The notes: generated by a model not told the origin, from the letters alone. 64,000 bases of DNA from Streptomyces sp. NBC_01723 (GCF_036246005.1 NZ_CP109171.1:8420001-8484000), one strand, 5' to 3'. Numbered from the stretch's first letter, positions 24,239 to 33,837 are shown. Made by a program: numbers and translations.

Positions 24239-25387
24239 ATGTCTTCGCACGTTTCGCCCGCACCACTGCGTACGGCGGTGGTCGGTACGGGATCCATCGC
24301 GCGGTCCAGCCATCTGCCCGCCCTGCAGAAACTGGCCGCCGACGGCGAGGTGGAGATCGTGGCCGCGGTGGACGTGAACGGCGATGCGGCGCGCGCGTTC
24401 GCCGACGAGTACGGGATCGCGCACGCGTCCACGGACCTCGACGCGATGCTGTCCGAGGTGCGTCCCGACCTCGTCGTGCTGTGCACCCCGCCCGCCGTGC
24501 ACCGGGACCAGTCGGTGGCCGCGCTCCGGGCCGGTGCCTGGGTGTGGTGCGAGAAGCCGCCCTGCCCCTCGCTGGCCGACTACGACGCCGTCGAGGCGGC
24601 CGAGTCGGGAGACGACGCGGCGCCGTACGCCTCCATCGTGTTCCAGCACCGCTTCGGTTCGGGCGCACGGCACGTCCGCGCCCTGCTGCGCGGCGGTGCG
24701 CTGGGCCGGCCGCTGGTGGCCCACTGCCAGACCACCTGGTACCGCGACAAGGCCTACTACGCGGTGCCGTGGCGGGGCCGTTGGGCCACCGAGGGCGGCG
24801 GCCCGGCCATGGGCCACGGCATCCACCAGACCGACCTGCTCCTCGACCTGATGGGCCCGTGGACCGAACTGCGCGGCATGGCGGCCCGGCTCGTGCACGA
24901 CGTGGAGACCGAGGACGTCTCCACCGCCCTGGTCCGCTTCGCCGACGGAGCCGTCGCGACCCTCGTCAACAGCGTGCTGAGCCCCGACGAGGTCAGCCGG
25001 ATACGCATCGACTGCGAACTGGCCACGGTCGAGGTGACCCACCTGTACGGCTACCGCAACGCCGACTGGCGCATCATCCCCGCGCCCGGCGTCCCCGAGG
25101 AGACCGCGGCGGCCTGGCGCGACTTCGGCGCCGACGAACCCAGTTCGCACCTGGCCCAGCTGCGCGTCCTGGTCGACGACATCAGGAACGGCCGGCGCCA
25201 CGCGACCAGCGGCGCGGGCGGCCGTCGCACGCTGGAGCTGATCACCGCCCTGTACAAGTCGGCGTTCACCGACACGACCGTGCGCGCGGGCGACATCGGC
25301 CCCGGCGACCCGTACTACACCGAACTGCACGGCGGCGCCCCGGGCTGGGCGCCGGCCGGTACCCGCGAGGAGGAGGACCAGGCATGA
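24239..25387 (+). CDS. Gfo/Idh/MocA family oxidoreductase
   Basis: 382 residues. N-terminal NAD(P) fold with TAVVGTGSIARSSHLPAL, then CEKPPCPSLADYD (the EKP motif with catalytic Lys at about 103) and GGGPAMGHGIHQTDLLLDLM, the usual active-site helix with His. Oxidises a sugar, polyol or derivative. ATG 24239 has GAGAGGG upstream; the in-frame start at 24197 lacks a site. First gene of the LacI-controlled operon; its end overlaps the DUF6807 start (ATGA). Confidence 0.9.
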   Translation: MSSHVSPAPLRTAVVGTGSIARSSHLPALQKLAADGEVEIVAAVDVNGDAARAFADEYGIAHASTDLDAMLSEVRPDLVVLCTPPAVHRDQSVAALRAGAWVWCEKPPCPSLADYDAVEAAESGDDAAPYASIVFQHRFGSGARHVRALLRGGALGRPLVAHCQTTWYRDKAYYAVPWRGRWATEGGGPAMGHGIHQTDLLLDLMGPWTELRGMAARLVHDVETEDVSTALVRFADGAVATLVNSVLSPDEVSRIRIDCELATVEVTHLYGYRNADWRIIPAPGVPEETAAAWRDFGADEPSSHLAQLRVLVDDIRNGRRHATSGAGGRRTLELITALYKSAFTDTTVRAGDIGPGDPYYTELHGGAPGWAPAGTREEEDQA

Positions 25388-26325
25388 CGCTCTCACTGAC
25401 CCACGTCCACGGCGACCGGATCACCGTGGCCCACGGGGCGGCCGGCACCGAGCTGTTCTCGTACGTGTACCGGCCGGAGGCCGGCTGGGAGGCGCCGAAG
25501 CCGTACCTGCACCCGGTCCGCACCCTCTCCGGGGGTCTCGTCACCGACTACCGTCCCAACGACCACCGTTGGCACAAGGGACTCCAGCTGACCGCCTCCC
25601 ACCTGTCGGGCCAGAACCTGTGGGGCGGCAACACCTACGTGCACGGCGACGGGTACCTCGCCCTGCCCGAGAAGGTCGGCTCGATGGCCCACGTGTCCTT
25701 CGAGGAGGTCAGCGCCTCGGGCGACCGCGCCGTCATCGCCGAGCGGCTGACCTGGCACCCGCACGACGGTGAACTGTGGGCCGAGGAGGAGCGCCGCGTC
25801 GAGGTGCGCGACGTCGACACCGAGACCGGCAGCTGGACGCTCACCTGGACGTCTGCGGTGACCAACCGGCGCGACGAGGACCTGCGGTTCGGCAGCCCCA
25901 CCACCCACGGCCGTCCGGCCGCCGGATACACCGGCCTCTTCTGGCGCGGCCCCCGCGCCTTCCGCGACGGCCGGGTCTTCACCGCCGAGTCCGCCGAGTC
26001 CGCCGGCTCCTCCGACGGCGACCTGATGGGCACCCAGGCCCCGTGGCTCGCCTACGTCGGCGAGCACGACGGACGCGACGGCCACGCCACGGTCGTCTTC
26101 GAACACGCGCCCTCCAACGACCACTTGGGAGAGAAGGGCACGCACCCGGCGCACTGGTTCGTGCGCAGCGACCCGTTCGCCGCGGTCGCCCCGTCCTGGG
26201 CGTTCCACGAGGAGCTGGTCCTCCCGCCCGGCGAGACGCTCGCGCGCGCCTACCGCGTGGTCGTCGCCGACGGCGCCTGGGACCGCGCACAGGTCGCCGC
26301 ACACCTGGAGGGACTCACGTGGTGA
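25384..26325 (+). CDS. DUF6807 (PmoA-like) family protein
   Basis: 313 residues. Conserved blocks TDYRPNDHRWHKGLQ, HGRPAAGYTGLFWRGPR and WAFHEELVLPPGE are typical of the DUF6807 family, often named PmoA in databases although not a methane oxygenase. Probably a beta-sandwich protein that handles a sugar or sugar lactone. ATGA overlap with the oxidoreductase and GTGA overlap with the cupin gene bind the three together. Exact reaction unknown. Confidence 0.85.
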   Translation: MTLSLTHVHGDRITVAHGAAGTELFSYVYRPEAGWEAPKPYLHPVRTLSGGLVTDYRPNDHRWHKGLQLTASHLSGQNLWGGNTYVHGDGYLALPEKVGSMAHVSFEEVSASGDRAVIAERLTWHPHDGELWAEEERRVEVRDVDTETGSWTLTWTSAVTNRRDEDLRFGSPTTHGRPAAGYTGLFWRGPRAFRDGRVFTAESAESAGSSDGDLMGTQAPWLAYVGEHDGRDGHATVVFEHAPSNDHLGEKGTHPAHWFVRSDPFAAVAPSWAFHEELVLPPGETLARAYRVVVADGAWDRAQVAAHLEGLTW

Positions 26326-27047
26326 GCACGGCGTACGACGGCTTTCCCGGCGCGGTGGGCGTCTCCCGCCTGACCGTGTACGACTGGCCGACCGTCGAGG
26401 GACTGCCCGGCGGAGGCACCCCGCACCTGCACCTCACGTGCAGCGAGGGGTACGTGGTCACGGCGGGCCGGGGGGCCGTGCAGACCCTCACCACCTCGGG
26501 TTTCCGGGAGACGCCGCTGGAGCCCGGCACGGTCGCCTGGTTCACGCCCGGCACGATCCACCGCCTGGTCAACGACGGCGGTCTCGAGATCACCGTCGTG
26601 ATGCAGAACAGCGGACTGCCCGAGGCGGGTGACGCGGTGCTCACCCTGCCCCAGGACCTGCTCACCGACGCCGACGCGTACACCGAAGCCGTCCGTATCC
26701 CCGCCGACGCCCCCGAGGCCGAGCAGGCGCGGATCGCTCGCGCCCGCCGTGATCTGGCGACGCGGCGCTTCCTGGAGTTGCGCGAGGCGACCGAGAAGGG
26801 CGACCCGGAGCCCCTGGCCGCGTTCCAGCGGGCGGCGGCCGACCTGGTGCGGCCCCGCCTGGACGACTGGGAACAGCGCTGGCTCGACGGCGCGCACGCC
26901 GCCGCCGAGGCCACCCGGGCCCAACTCGACGCACTGCGCGGCAACGACGACGGGCACCTGGCCGAGGCCCGGGTGTCCGCCACCGGCCCCAGGGCGAGCG
27001 GCCGCTTCGGCATGTGCGGCCGGCTGGCCGTCTATCCCGGCATCTGA
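26322..27047 (+). CDS. Cupin-domain protein
   Basis: 241 residues. The N-terminal half is a cupin: GGTPHLHLTCSEGYVV (His pair and Glu of metal motif 1) and GTVAWFTPGTIHRLV (motif 2 His). The C-terminal half (about 140-240) is helical, with many Ala/Arg, and ends MCGRLAVYPGI. It starts at GTG 26322, overlapping the DUF6807 stop; another GTG is one codon upstream. Possibly a sugar isomerase or a sensor-type cupin of the operon. Substrate unknown. Confidence 0.8.
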   Translation: MSTAYDGFPGAVGVSRLTVYDWPTVEGLPGGGTPHLHLTCSEGYVVTAGRGAVQTLTTSGFRETPLEPGTVAWFTPGTIHRLVNDGGLEITVVMQNSGLPEAGDAVLTLPQDLLTDADAYTEAVRIPADAPEAEQARIARARRDLATRRFLELREATEKGDPEPLAAFQRAAADLVRPRLDDWEQRWLDGAHAAAEATRAQLDALRGNDDGHLAEARVSATGPRASGRFGMCGRLAVYPGI

Positions 27048-27164
27048 CCGGGCACCCACCCCGGCATCCCACCGGCCGCCTCCTGCGGCGTCCCGGCGGG
27101 CCCGGTCCACGCCGCCCGCCGCCCGCCCTCGTCCACCCGTCCTCGCAACCCTGGGAAGGCACCC

Positions 27165-28502
27165 ATGCCCGAGCCCCGAAGCGGCCGGCGCCGGCCCCTG
27201 AGCCGCCGGGCCGTCCTGGCCGCGGCAGCCGTCGGTCTCAGCACCGCACTGACGGCGTCGCTCAGCGCGTGCTCCTCCTCCGGTGACGTGTCGTCCGGCG
27301 GCGTCACCCTCACGTTCTCCTGGTGGGGCAACGACGACCGCGCCGCACGCACCAGGAAGGCGGTGGAGCTGTTCGAGAAGGAACACCCCGGCGTCGAGGT
27401 CCGCACCTCCAACGCGGACTTCGGCTCGTACATGCAGAAGCTGGCCACCCAGGCGGCGGGCGGCGGCATCCCGGACGTGGCCCAGCTCGACTACCGGCAG
27501 ATCTCCCAGTACGCGGGCGGTGGCACGCTCCTGCCGCTGGGCGATTCCGTCGAGAACGGCACGATCCGCACCTCCGAGATGGACGAGGAGTTCGTCCGCA
27601 CGGGCACCTTCGAGGGCAAGCAGTACGCCCTGCCGATGGGCCGCGGCATCACCGGCTACGCCTACGACTCCACCGTCTACCAGAAGGCCGGCATCCCCAC
27701 CCCGCAGCCCGGCTGGACCTGGGAGGAGTGGGCGCAGGCCAACCGGAGGATCGCCGCCCTGGGACTGAAGTCCCCCGACGGACGCGACATGGTGGGCGCC
27801 AACGACAACGGTGTCAACGAGGACATCTTCGAGGACTGGCTGCGCAGCCGCGGCGGAAAGCTCTACAAGAGCCAGACGGAACTCGGCTTCACCGAGGACG
27901 ACCTCACCGAGTTCTGGACCTTCTGCGACAAGCTGCGCGAGGAAGGTGTCGTCGCCGAGGCCAAGGACACCTCGCAGGCCAGCACCACCGAGCTGTCGCC
28001 CATGGGCCGAGGGCTCGCCGCCGCCGACTTCACCTGGGACGCGCCCTTCCCCGGGTACCCCGCACTCCTCGGCGACCAGGTCCACTTCGCACCCGTCCCC
28101 ACCGCCGACGGACGCCAGGGCGCGTACTTCAAGCCCTCCATGCTCCTCGGGGTCGGGTCCAACAGCGAACACCCCGAGGAAGCAGCCGAGTTGGTCGACT
28201 TCCTGCTCAACGACGAGCGGGCCGGCGACATCCTCGGCTTCACCCGCTCCACACCCCCCAACCGGACGATCGCCGCCCGCGTCGCCAAGACCCTCGAAGG
28301 CGCGGAGAAGGAGATCTACGAGTACGCGCAGAAGATGGAGTCGTACGGTCTGGACGCCCCGCCCCCCGCACCGCCGCGGGGCGACGTCGCCATCCAGACC
28401 GCGTTCAAGCGCGCCTACCACCGCGTGATGTACGAACTGACCTCGCCGCGCGAGGCGGCGCGGGAATTCATCGACGAGGCCGAACGGGAGCTGCGGTCAT
28501 GA
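27165..28502 (+). CDS. Sugar ABC transporter substrate-binding lipoprotein
   Basis: 445 residues, family 1 extracellular solute-binding protein. The export signal has RRPLSRRAVLAAAAVG and lipobox LSAC with Cys36; two arginine pairs suggest Tat export, common for Streptomyces lipoproteins. The mature start VTLTFSWWGNDDRAARTRKA is typical of sugar binders. Delivers its substrate to the two permeases that follow, whose first start overlaps its stop (ATGA). The ATPase is not encoded here; in Streptomyces a shared MsiK usually serves such systems. Confidence 0.92.
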   Translation: MPEPRSGRRRPLSRRAVLAAAAVGLSTALTASLSACSSSGDVSSGGVTLTFSWWGNDDRAARTRKAVELFEKEHPGVEVRTSNADFGSYMQKLATQAAGGGIPDVAQLDYRQISQYAGGGTLLPLGDSVENGTIRTSEMDEEFVRTGTFEGKQYALPMGRGITGYAYDSTVYQKAGIPTPQPGWTWEEWAQANRRIAALGLKSPDGRDMVGANDNGVNEDIFEDWLRSRGGKLYKSQTELGFTEDDLTEFWTFCDKLREEGVVAEAKDTSQASTTELSPMGRGLAAADFTWDAPFPGYPALLGDQVHFAPVPTADGRQGAYFKPSMLLGVGSNSEHPEEAAELVDFLLNDERAGDILGFTRSTPPNRTIAARVAKTLEGAEKEIYEYAQKMESYGLDAPPPAPPRGDVAIQTAFKRAYHRVMYELTSPREAAREFIDEAERELRS

Positions 28503-29470
28503 GCACAGTGTCGACCAGGGCGCCCGCACGCGCCGACCGCCCGGCCCAGTCGCGGCCGCCGGCCAAACGCCGCCGCCCCCGCCGCCGCGAACAGCAGTGG
28601 CCCGCCTATGTGTTCCTGACCCCGTGGATGCTCGGCGCGGCGGTGCTGACGCTGGTGCCGATGGCCGTGTCGCTCTACCTGTCGTTCACGGACTACAACC
28701 TGTTCGACCCGCCGCAGTGGGTGGGCCTGCGCAACTACCAGGAGATGCTCACCGAGGACCCCCGGTTCTGGCGGTCGGTCGGCACCACGCTGCTGTACGT
28801 CGTGGTCGCCGTCCCGCTCAAGCTGCTCCTCGCACTCGGGGCGGCGATGCTCCTGAAGAACCTCGGCCGGGGCCGCGCCTTCTACCGCTCCGCCTTCTAC
28901 GCGCCCTCCCTGCTCGGGGCGAGCATGACGATCGCCCTGGTGTGGCGCGCGCTGTTCAACGACGGCGGCTCGGTCGTCGACATCCTCGGCTCCGTCGGCA
29001 TCGACACCGGCGGCTGGGTCGGCAACCCCGACCTCGCGATCTACGTCATCGTCCTGCTGACCGTGTGGCAGTTCGGCGCCCCCATGGTGATCTTCCTCGC
29101 CGGCCTCCAGCAGATCTCGCCCGAGCTGTACGAGGCGGCGGCGCTGGACGGCGCGGGCCGCTGGCGGCAGTTCGTCTCCGTCACCGTGCCGATGCTGTCC
29201 CCGGTGGTCTTCTTCAACCTGGTCCTGGAGATGATCCAGTCCTTCCAGGTGTTCACTCCGGCCTTCGCGGTCAGCGGTGGTGAGGGCGGCCCCGCCGACT
29301 CGACCATGTTCTACACGCTCTACCTCTACGAACGCGGCTTCACCGCCTCCCACATGGGCTACGCCGCGGCCATGGCCTGGCTGCTGCTCATCGCCATCGG
29401 CATCATCACCCTGATCCTGTTCAGGACGTCCAGGTCCTGGGTCTTCTACGCGGACGAGGAGGGACGATGA
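28499..29470 (+). CDS. Sugar ABC transporter permease 1 (MalF type)
   Basis: 323 residues, basic N-terminus (AKRRRPRRREQQW) then six membrane segments. The EAA loop is visible as YEAAALDGAGRWRQFVSVTVP, which docks to the ATPase (here quoted as EAAALDGAG and QFVSVTVP). Starts inside the binding-protein stop and overlaps the next permease (ATGA). Part of a carbohydrate-uptake CUT1 importer. Confidence 0.93.
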   Translation: MSTVSTRAPARADRPAQSRPPAKRRRPRRREQQWPAYVFLTPWMLGAAVLTLVPMAVSLYLSFTDYNLFDPPQWVGLRNYQEMLTEDPRFWRSVGTTLLYVVVAVPLKLLLALGAAMLLKNLGRGRAFYRSAFYAPSLLGASMTIALVWRALFNDGGSVVDILGSVGIDTGGWVGNPDLAIYVIVLLTVWQFGAPMVIFLAGLQQISPELYEAAALDGAGRWRQFVSVTVPMLSPVVFFNLVLEMIQSFQVFTPAFAVSGGEGGPADSTMFYTLYLYERGFTASHMGYAAAMAWLLLIAIGIITLILFRTSRSWVFYADEEGR

Positions 29471-30303
29471 ACCTCACCACCAGGCGATGGATCCCGCACA
29501 CGATCGCCGTCGTGGGCCTGCTCGTCCTGCTGTACCCCCTGGCCTGGCTGCTCGCCACGTCGCTCAAGCCGGCGGACGAGGTGGTGACCAGCCTCGACCT
29601 GTGGCCCAGCCACCTGGAGTGGTCGAACTACACGACCGCCCTCGACGGCGTGTCCGGGGTCCCCGTGACCCGGCTGCTCCGGAACACCGTGCTGATCGCC
29701 GGCGGCGCGGTGGTCGGCAACGTGCTCTCCTGCTCGCTGGCCGCCTACGCGTTCGCCCGGCTGCGCTTCAGGATGAGCAAGGTGATGTTCGCCTTCATGG
29801 TGGCGACGCTGATGCTTCCGCACCACGTCGTGCTCATCCCGCAGTACATCATCTTCAACCGGCTCGGCATGGTGGACACCTACTGGCCGCTGATCCTGCC
29901 GAAGTTCCTGGCCACGGAGGCGTTCTTCGTCTTCCTCATCGTCCAGTTCATGCGCGGACTGCCGCGCGAGCTGGAGGAGTCCGCCCGCATCGACGGCTGC
30001 GGCGCCTTCCGCACCTACTGGTCGGTGACGCTGCCGCTGAGCCGGCCGGCGCTGATCACCACGGCGATCTTCACCTTCATCTGGACGTGGAACGACTTCT
30101 TCACACAGATGATCTACCTGTTCGCCCCGGAGAAGTTCACCATCACCCTGGCCCTGCGCAGCTTCGTCGACCAGTCCAGCACCTCGGCGTACGGGCCCAT
30201 GTTCGCGATGTCGGTGATCTCCGTGCTGCCGATCGTGCTGTTCTTCTTCGTCTTCCAGCGCTACCTCGTGCAGGGCATGGCCACCTCCGGACTGAAGGGC
30301 TGA
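29467..30303 (+). CDS. Sugar ABC transporter permease 2 (MalG type)
   Basis: 278 residues with six membrane segments, first at about 12-30 (TIAVVGLLVLLYPLAWLLA). EAA loop LEESARIDGCGAFRTYWSV lies at about 170-190. Second permease of the CUT1 importer, coupled to the first by ATGA overlap. The operon continues with a DUF624 membrane protein five bases downstream. Confidence 0.93.
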   Translation: MNLTTRRWIPHTIAVVGLLVLLYPLAWLLATSLKPADEVVTSLDLWPSHLEWSNYTTALDGVSGVPVTRLLRNTVLIAGGAVVGNVLSCSLAAYAFARLRFRMSKVMFAFMVATLMLPHHVVLIPQYIIFNRLGMVDTYWPLILPKFLATEAFFVFLIVQFMRGLPRELEESARIDGCGAFRTYWSVTLPLSRPALITTAIFTFIWTWNDFFTQMIYLFAPEKFTITLALRSFVDQSSTSAYGPMFAMSVISVLPIVLFFFVFQRYLVQGMATSGLKG

Positions 30304-30307
30304 CACC

Positions 30308-30922
30308 ATGACCCAGGCACCGATCCTGCCGCCCGGCGACCGCCGCGAACCCGGGGAGGTCTTCTCGGCCGGGTTCACCCTCTTCGCGGACGTGCTGCTG
30401 GTGGGGGTGCTCACCAGCGTCGCCTGCCTTCCCGTCGTCACCGCGCCGGCCGCCTTCGCCGCCGCGTCCGCGACCCTGCGCCGGGCCGCGGAGGACGGCG
30501 CGTCCGTAGGGGCGGGCGGCTACCTGGGGCACCTGCGCGCCCACCTGACAGCGCGCTCGCTCGCCGGCGGCCTGGCCGTACCGCTGCTGGTCGTCGCCCT
30601 GCTGGTCGACTCGGCGCTGATCCGCGGCAGCCTGCCCGGGGCGGGCCTCATGGCCCCGGCGCTGGTTCTGCTCACCCTCGGCCTGGCGGTGGTCGCCCTG
30701 CGCACCACCGCACTGCCGGCCCCGCACCGGTTCTCGCCTCGCGAGGGCTTCCTGCGCTCCGTCGCGGGCCCTCGCGGCACCCTGCTGCTGGCCGCGGCGG
30801 TGGTGCTGGCCGCGCTGCTCGCCTGGTCGATACCCGTACTGATTCCGCTGCTCCCCGGCCCGCTCGCCTTCGCGGCCACCGTCGTGGACATGCGCGGCAC
30901 GGGGGAGGGGCGGGCGGACTGA
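30308..30922 (+). CDS. DUF624 (YesL-like) membrane protein
   Basis: 204 residues with five to six hydrophobic segments (LFADVLLVGVLTSVACLPV, LVVALLVDSALI, APALVLLTLGLAVVAL, LLLAAAVVLAALLAW). DUF624 proteins accompany sugar ABC operons in many Gram-positives (YesL in Bacillus). Last gene of this operon, function not established. Convergent with the DUF427 gene. Confidence 0.82.
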   Translation: MTQAPILPPGDRREPGEVFSAGFTLFADVLLVGVLTSVACLPVVTAPAAFAAASATLRRAAEDGASVGAGGYLGHLRAHLTARSLAGGLAVPLLVVALLVDSALIRGSLPGAGLMAPALVLLTLGLAVVALRTTALPAPHRFSPREGFLRSVAGPRGTLLLAAAVVLAALLAWSIPVLIPLLPGPLAFAATVVDMRGTGEGRAD

Positions 30923-30930
30923 CCCGGACG

Positions 30931-31683
30931 TCAGCCCGGCCTCCCGTCCACGCGGAGGTCGACCTGTTCGCCGTAGAACGCGACCAGACCGGCGATCCGT
31001 TGGACCTGCGGGGTCGGGAAGTCGTACGCCCAGAGCAGGTCCGGGTGGGCCCCGGGATCGGAGCGCAGGGACCAGTAGCCGCTCGTCGTCCCCTTGTACG
31101 GGCAGCGGGTGACCGTGTCCGAGGGCAGGAGCCGCGTCCAGTCGACGTACGCGCGGTCGAGGTAGTAGCGCGTGGGCAGCCCCGTCTCGAACAGGGTCAC
31201 GCAGTGCGGTGCGTCCGCCAGCACCTCGCCGTTCAGCTCCACGCGGACGCTGCTGGACGAGCGCAGCGCGTCCACCCGCGAGTACGGGCTCCGCGGATGC
31301 ACGAAGACCGGCTCGTCCTCCTCGAACCAGTTGTCCAGCGCCTCCCATTCGAAGCGGACGGTGCCGCGCACCCGCTCCGGCGCCTCGTAGTCCCAGACCC
31401 AGACCGCCGCCTCGCGGACCTCGGACCCGAAGCGCAGCGAGTGGCGCCGGGCGGGCCAGGCACCCAGGGTCCGGGTCTCGCCGTCGGCGGTCAGCACCAC
31501 CCCCTCGGCCAGGTCGTCGAGCGGGATGCCGAACTGCGGATACGGGGGCCACTCCCAGACGTACAGCGCACGCCGCGTGTCGAAGACGGCACGGCCGCCT
31601 ACCAGCCCACGGACACGGCGCGGCACGGGCTCCACGTGCCCGACGGGCACGATCGCACTCGGGTACCGCACGGACTCGGTCAC
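30931..31683 (-). CDS. DUF427 domain protein (two repeats)
   Basis: 250 residues holding two DUF427 units: RGLVGGRAVFDTRRALYVWE in the first and VRVELNGEVLADAPHCVTL ... CPYKGTTSGYWS in the second. The second carries the conserved CPYKG motif. GTG 31683 follows GAGGA at six-base spacing; a TTG one codon upstream is less likely. Function unknown, though common in actinomycetes. Monocistronic. Confidence 0.85.
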   Translation of the reverse strand: MTESVRYPSAIVPVGHVEPVPRRVRGLVGGRAVFDTRRALYVWEWPPYPQFGIPLDDLAEGVVLTADGETRTLGAWPARRHSLRFGSEVREAAVWVWDYEAPERVRGTVRFEWEALDNWFEEDEPVFVHPRSPYSRVDALRSSSSVRVELNGEVLADAPHCVTLFETGLPTRYYLDRAYVDWTRLLPSDTVTRCPYKGTTSGYWSLRSDPGAHPDLLWAYDFPTPQVQRIAGLVAFYGEQVDLRVDGRPG

Positions 31684-31832
31684 CAACGGTCCTCACCTCG
31701 GTTCGTTCGATTCGGTTCGGGCGTGCAGGGCCCGCCGGGCCCTCGCGCCGTCACCCTTCCGATGGTGTGATCTCATCCGGGTCGGGCGCCACTCGGCGGA
31801 CCGGCGGCACGAGGCGAGAGGAGCCCGGATCG

Positions 31833-32843
31833 ATGGGCGAAGCGACGCGGACCGGCGTGGTCCTTTCCGGATACGGCCCGGTCGGCCGGGCGTACGTCGA
31901 CCACCTGGCCGGGCACGGGGACGGACTCGCCCGCCTGCACGGCGTACGCCCGGTGGTCCGCGCCGTTCGCGCGAGCTCGGGCCAGTGCCTGCTGGGAGAC
32001 GACGGGCAGCCGGTGCCACCGCGCCCGTCCTGGGACCCGCCGGAGCCACTGGACGAGACGCTCGACCGGACCGGCGCCGCCGTGTTCGCGCAGGCGCTGC
32101 CCTCCTCGCCCGAGCTGCGCGCGCTCGCCGCGCGCGAGGCGGTCACCGCGCTGCGCCGGGGCGTCCACGTCGTGACGGCCACCAAGAGCCATCTGCTCAC
32201 CCACTGGGGAGACCTCGGTGCGGCGGCCCGCGCCGGGCGGGGCATGATCAGGATCTCCGGCGCGACCGGGGCTGCGCTGCCCGCGGGCGACCTGTCGCGC
32301 ACCGCCCTGCGCGGCATGGGCTGCCGGACCATCCGGGCCTGCCCCAACGGCACCGTGACCTTCGTCCTCGACCGCCTCGCCGAGGGCGACTCGCTGGACG
32401 ACGCGGTGGGCGAGGCGCGTCGGCGCGGGATCGCCGAGGCGGACCCGTCGGCCGACCTGTCCGGCGCGGACTCCGCCACCAAGGTGCGGCTGCTCGCCGC
32501 ACTGGCCTGGGGCTGGGACCCGGCGTCGGTGCGCGTGCGCGCACAGCCCGTCGACGAGGGCACCGCCGGCGCGGCCCTGAGCGCGTCCTCCCGCTCGCGT
32601 CGCCTGCGGGCGGTCGCCGTCGCCTCCCTGGACCGGCCCCTCCTCGTGGACGTACGCCTGGAGGAGACGGAACCCGGGGATCCGCTGCACGCGCTCACCG
32701 GGCCGGAGAAGGCCGTGGTCTTCGGCTGCCCGGACGCGGGCGACGTGACCGTGAGCGGTGGACGGTCGAGTCCGACGGGGGCGGCCCTGGCGATGGTGAA
32801 GGACACCATCGAGGTCACGGCGGACCGGACGGGGTTCCACTGA
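31833..32843 (+). CDS. Homoserine dehydrogenase-like protein, catalytic part only
   Basis: 336 residues. Rossmann start GVVLSGYGPVGRAYVDHL, then HVVTATKSHLLTHW, ISGATGAALPA, LRGMGCRTIRACPNGTVTFVL, and EADPSADLSGADSATKV, the conserved homoserine dehydrogenase blocks including the Asp and Lys active-site region. The C-terminal ACT domain of the main Streptomyces enzyme (about 430 residues) is absent, so it should be insensitive to threonine. No threonine genes are nearby. It may act on a homoserine-like substrate. Its last 29 bp overlap the convergent gene. Confidence 0.8.
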   Translation: MGEATRTGVVLSGYGPVGRAYVDHLAGHGDGLARLHGVRPVVRAVRASSGQCLLGDDGQPVPPRPSWDPPEPLDETLDRTGAAVFAQALPSSPELRALAAREAVTALRRGVHVVTATKSHLLTHWGDLGAAARAGRGMIRISGATGAALPAGDLSRTALRGMGCRTIRACPNGTVTFVLDRLAEGDSLDDAVGEARRRGIAEADPSADLSGADSATKVRLLAALAWGWDPASVRVRAQPVDEGTAGAALSASSRSRRLRAVAVASLDRPLLVDVRLEETEPGDPLHALTGPEKAVVFGCPDAGDVTVSGGRSSPTGAALAMVKDTIEVTADRTGFH

Positions 32844-33837
32844 CGTCGCCGGACACGGCGATCACGGTCTTGCCGCGGGCGTGGCCCCGCTCCACGTGGC
32901 GGACGCCGTCCGCCGTGTCGGCCAGCGCGTACGTCCGGCCGACCACGGGGACGACCTGCCCGGCCTCGATGAGGGCGGTGACGGCGAGCAGGTCCGCGCG
33001 CGCCGGTCCGGCCGGGGTCGCCGGGAGGATCGGACCCAGCCGCTGCCGGGTGAAGGCGTTGGCCGCCGTCACCCTCAGCATGGAGCCGATCGCGCCGAAG
33101 ACCCGGCCGGGCGAGCCGCCCCCGTTGGCCACCAGGACTCCGGTGGGGGTGAGCGCCCGGCGCAGTCGGCCGGGCGGGTGGTTGCCCACGTTGTCCAGGA
33201 TCACGTCGTAGCGAACTCCTCCGTCGGTGAAGTCCTGTCGGGCGTGGTCGACGACGTGCGCGGCGCCCAGGGAACGCACCAGGTCGGCGTTGCCGGCGCC
33301 GCAGACTCCGGTGACCTCGGCGCCCAGCACCGCGGCGATCTGCACGGCGAAGGTGCCCACGCCGCCGCCCGCGCCGTTGACCAGCACCCGCTGCCCGGAC
33401 CGGACCCGGCCCACGGTCCGGACGCCGCGCAGGGCGGTGACCGCGGCCATCGGTACGGCGGCGGCCTGCTCGAAGGTGAGGCCGGTCGGCTTGGGCACCA
33501 GCAGCCCGGCGGGGCCGCACCCGTACTCGGCGAAGGAACCGGGACAGAAGCCCAGCACCTCGCTGCCGGGGCCGAGCCCCTCCACACCCGCGCCAACACC
33601 CTCCACCACCCCGGCGACGTCGATGCCGGCGACCCGGCTCTTCGGACGCCTGAACCCCATGCCACCCGTCAGCCGTGCCGCGTACGGGTCCCCGCGCATC
33701 ATGTGCCAGTCGTACGGGTTCACCGAGGCGGCGCGCACTCGTACCAGCACCTGACCGTCCGCCGGCCGGGGCCGGTCGATCTCCTCGACCCGCAGCACCT
33801 CGGGCGGGCCGAAGCGCTCCTGGACCACCGCCTTCAT
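32815..33837 (-). CDS. Zinc-independent alcohol dehydrogenase/quinone reductase-like enzyme
   Basis: 340 residues of the MDR superfamily. VLVRVRAASVNPYDWHMMRGD near the start (quoted in part: RVRAASVNPYDWH) and NADPH-binding VLVNGAGGGVGTFAVQIAA, with VTGVCGAGNADLVRSLGA. No zinc ligands are seen, so a quinone or enone reductase is likely. It lies 27 bp after the HxlR gene on the same strand and is probably its target. The 3' end overlaps the homoserine dehydrogenase gene by 29 bp on the other strand. Confidence 0.88.
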   Translation of the reverse strand: MKAVVQERFGPPEVLRVEEIDRPRPADGQVLVRVRAASVNPYDWHMMRGDPYAARLTGGMGFRRPKSRVAGIDVAGVVEGVGAGVEGLGPGSEVLGFCPGSFAEYGCGPAGLLVPKPTGLTFEQAAAVPMAAVTALRGVRTVGRVRSGQRVLVNGAGGGVGTFAVQIAAVLGAEVTGVCGAGNADLVRSLGAAHVVDHARQDFTDGGVRYDVILDNVGNHPPGRLRRALTPTGVLVANGGGSPGRVFGAIGSMLRVTAANAFTRQRLGPILPATPAGPARADLLAVTALIEAGQVVPVVGRTYALADTADGVRHVERGHARGKTVIAVSGDVSGTPSGPP

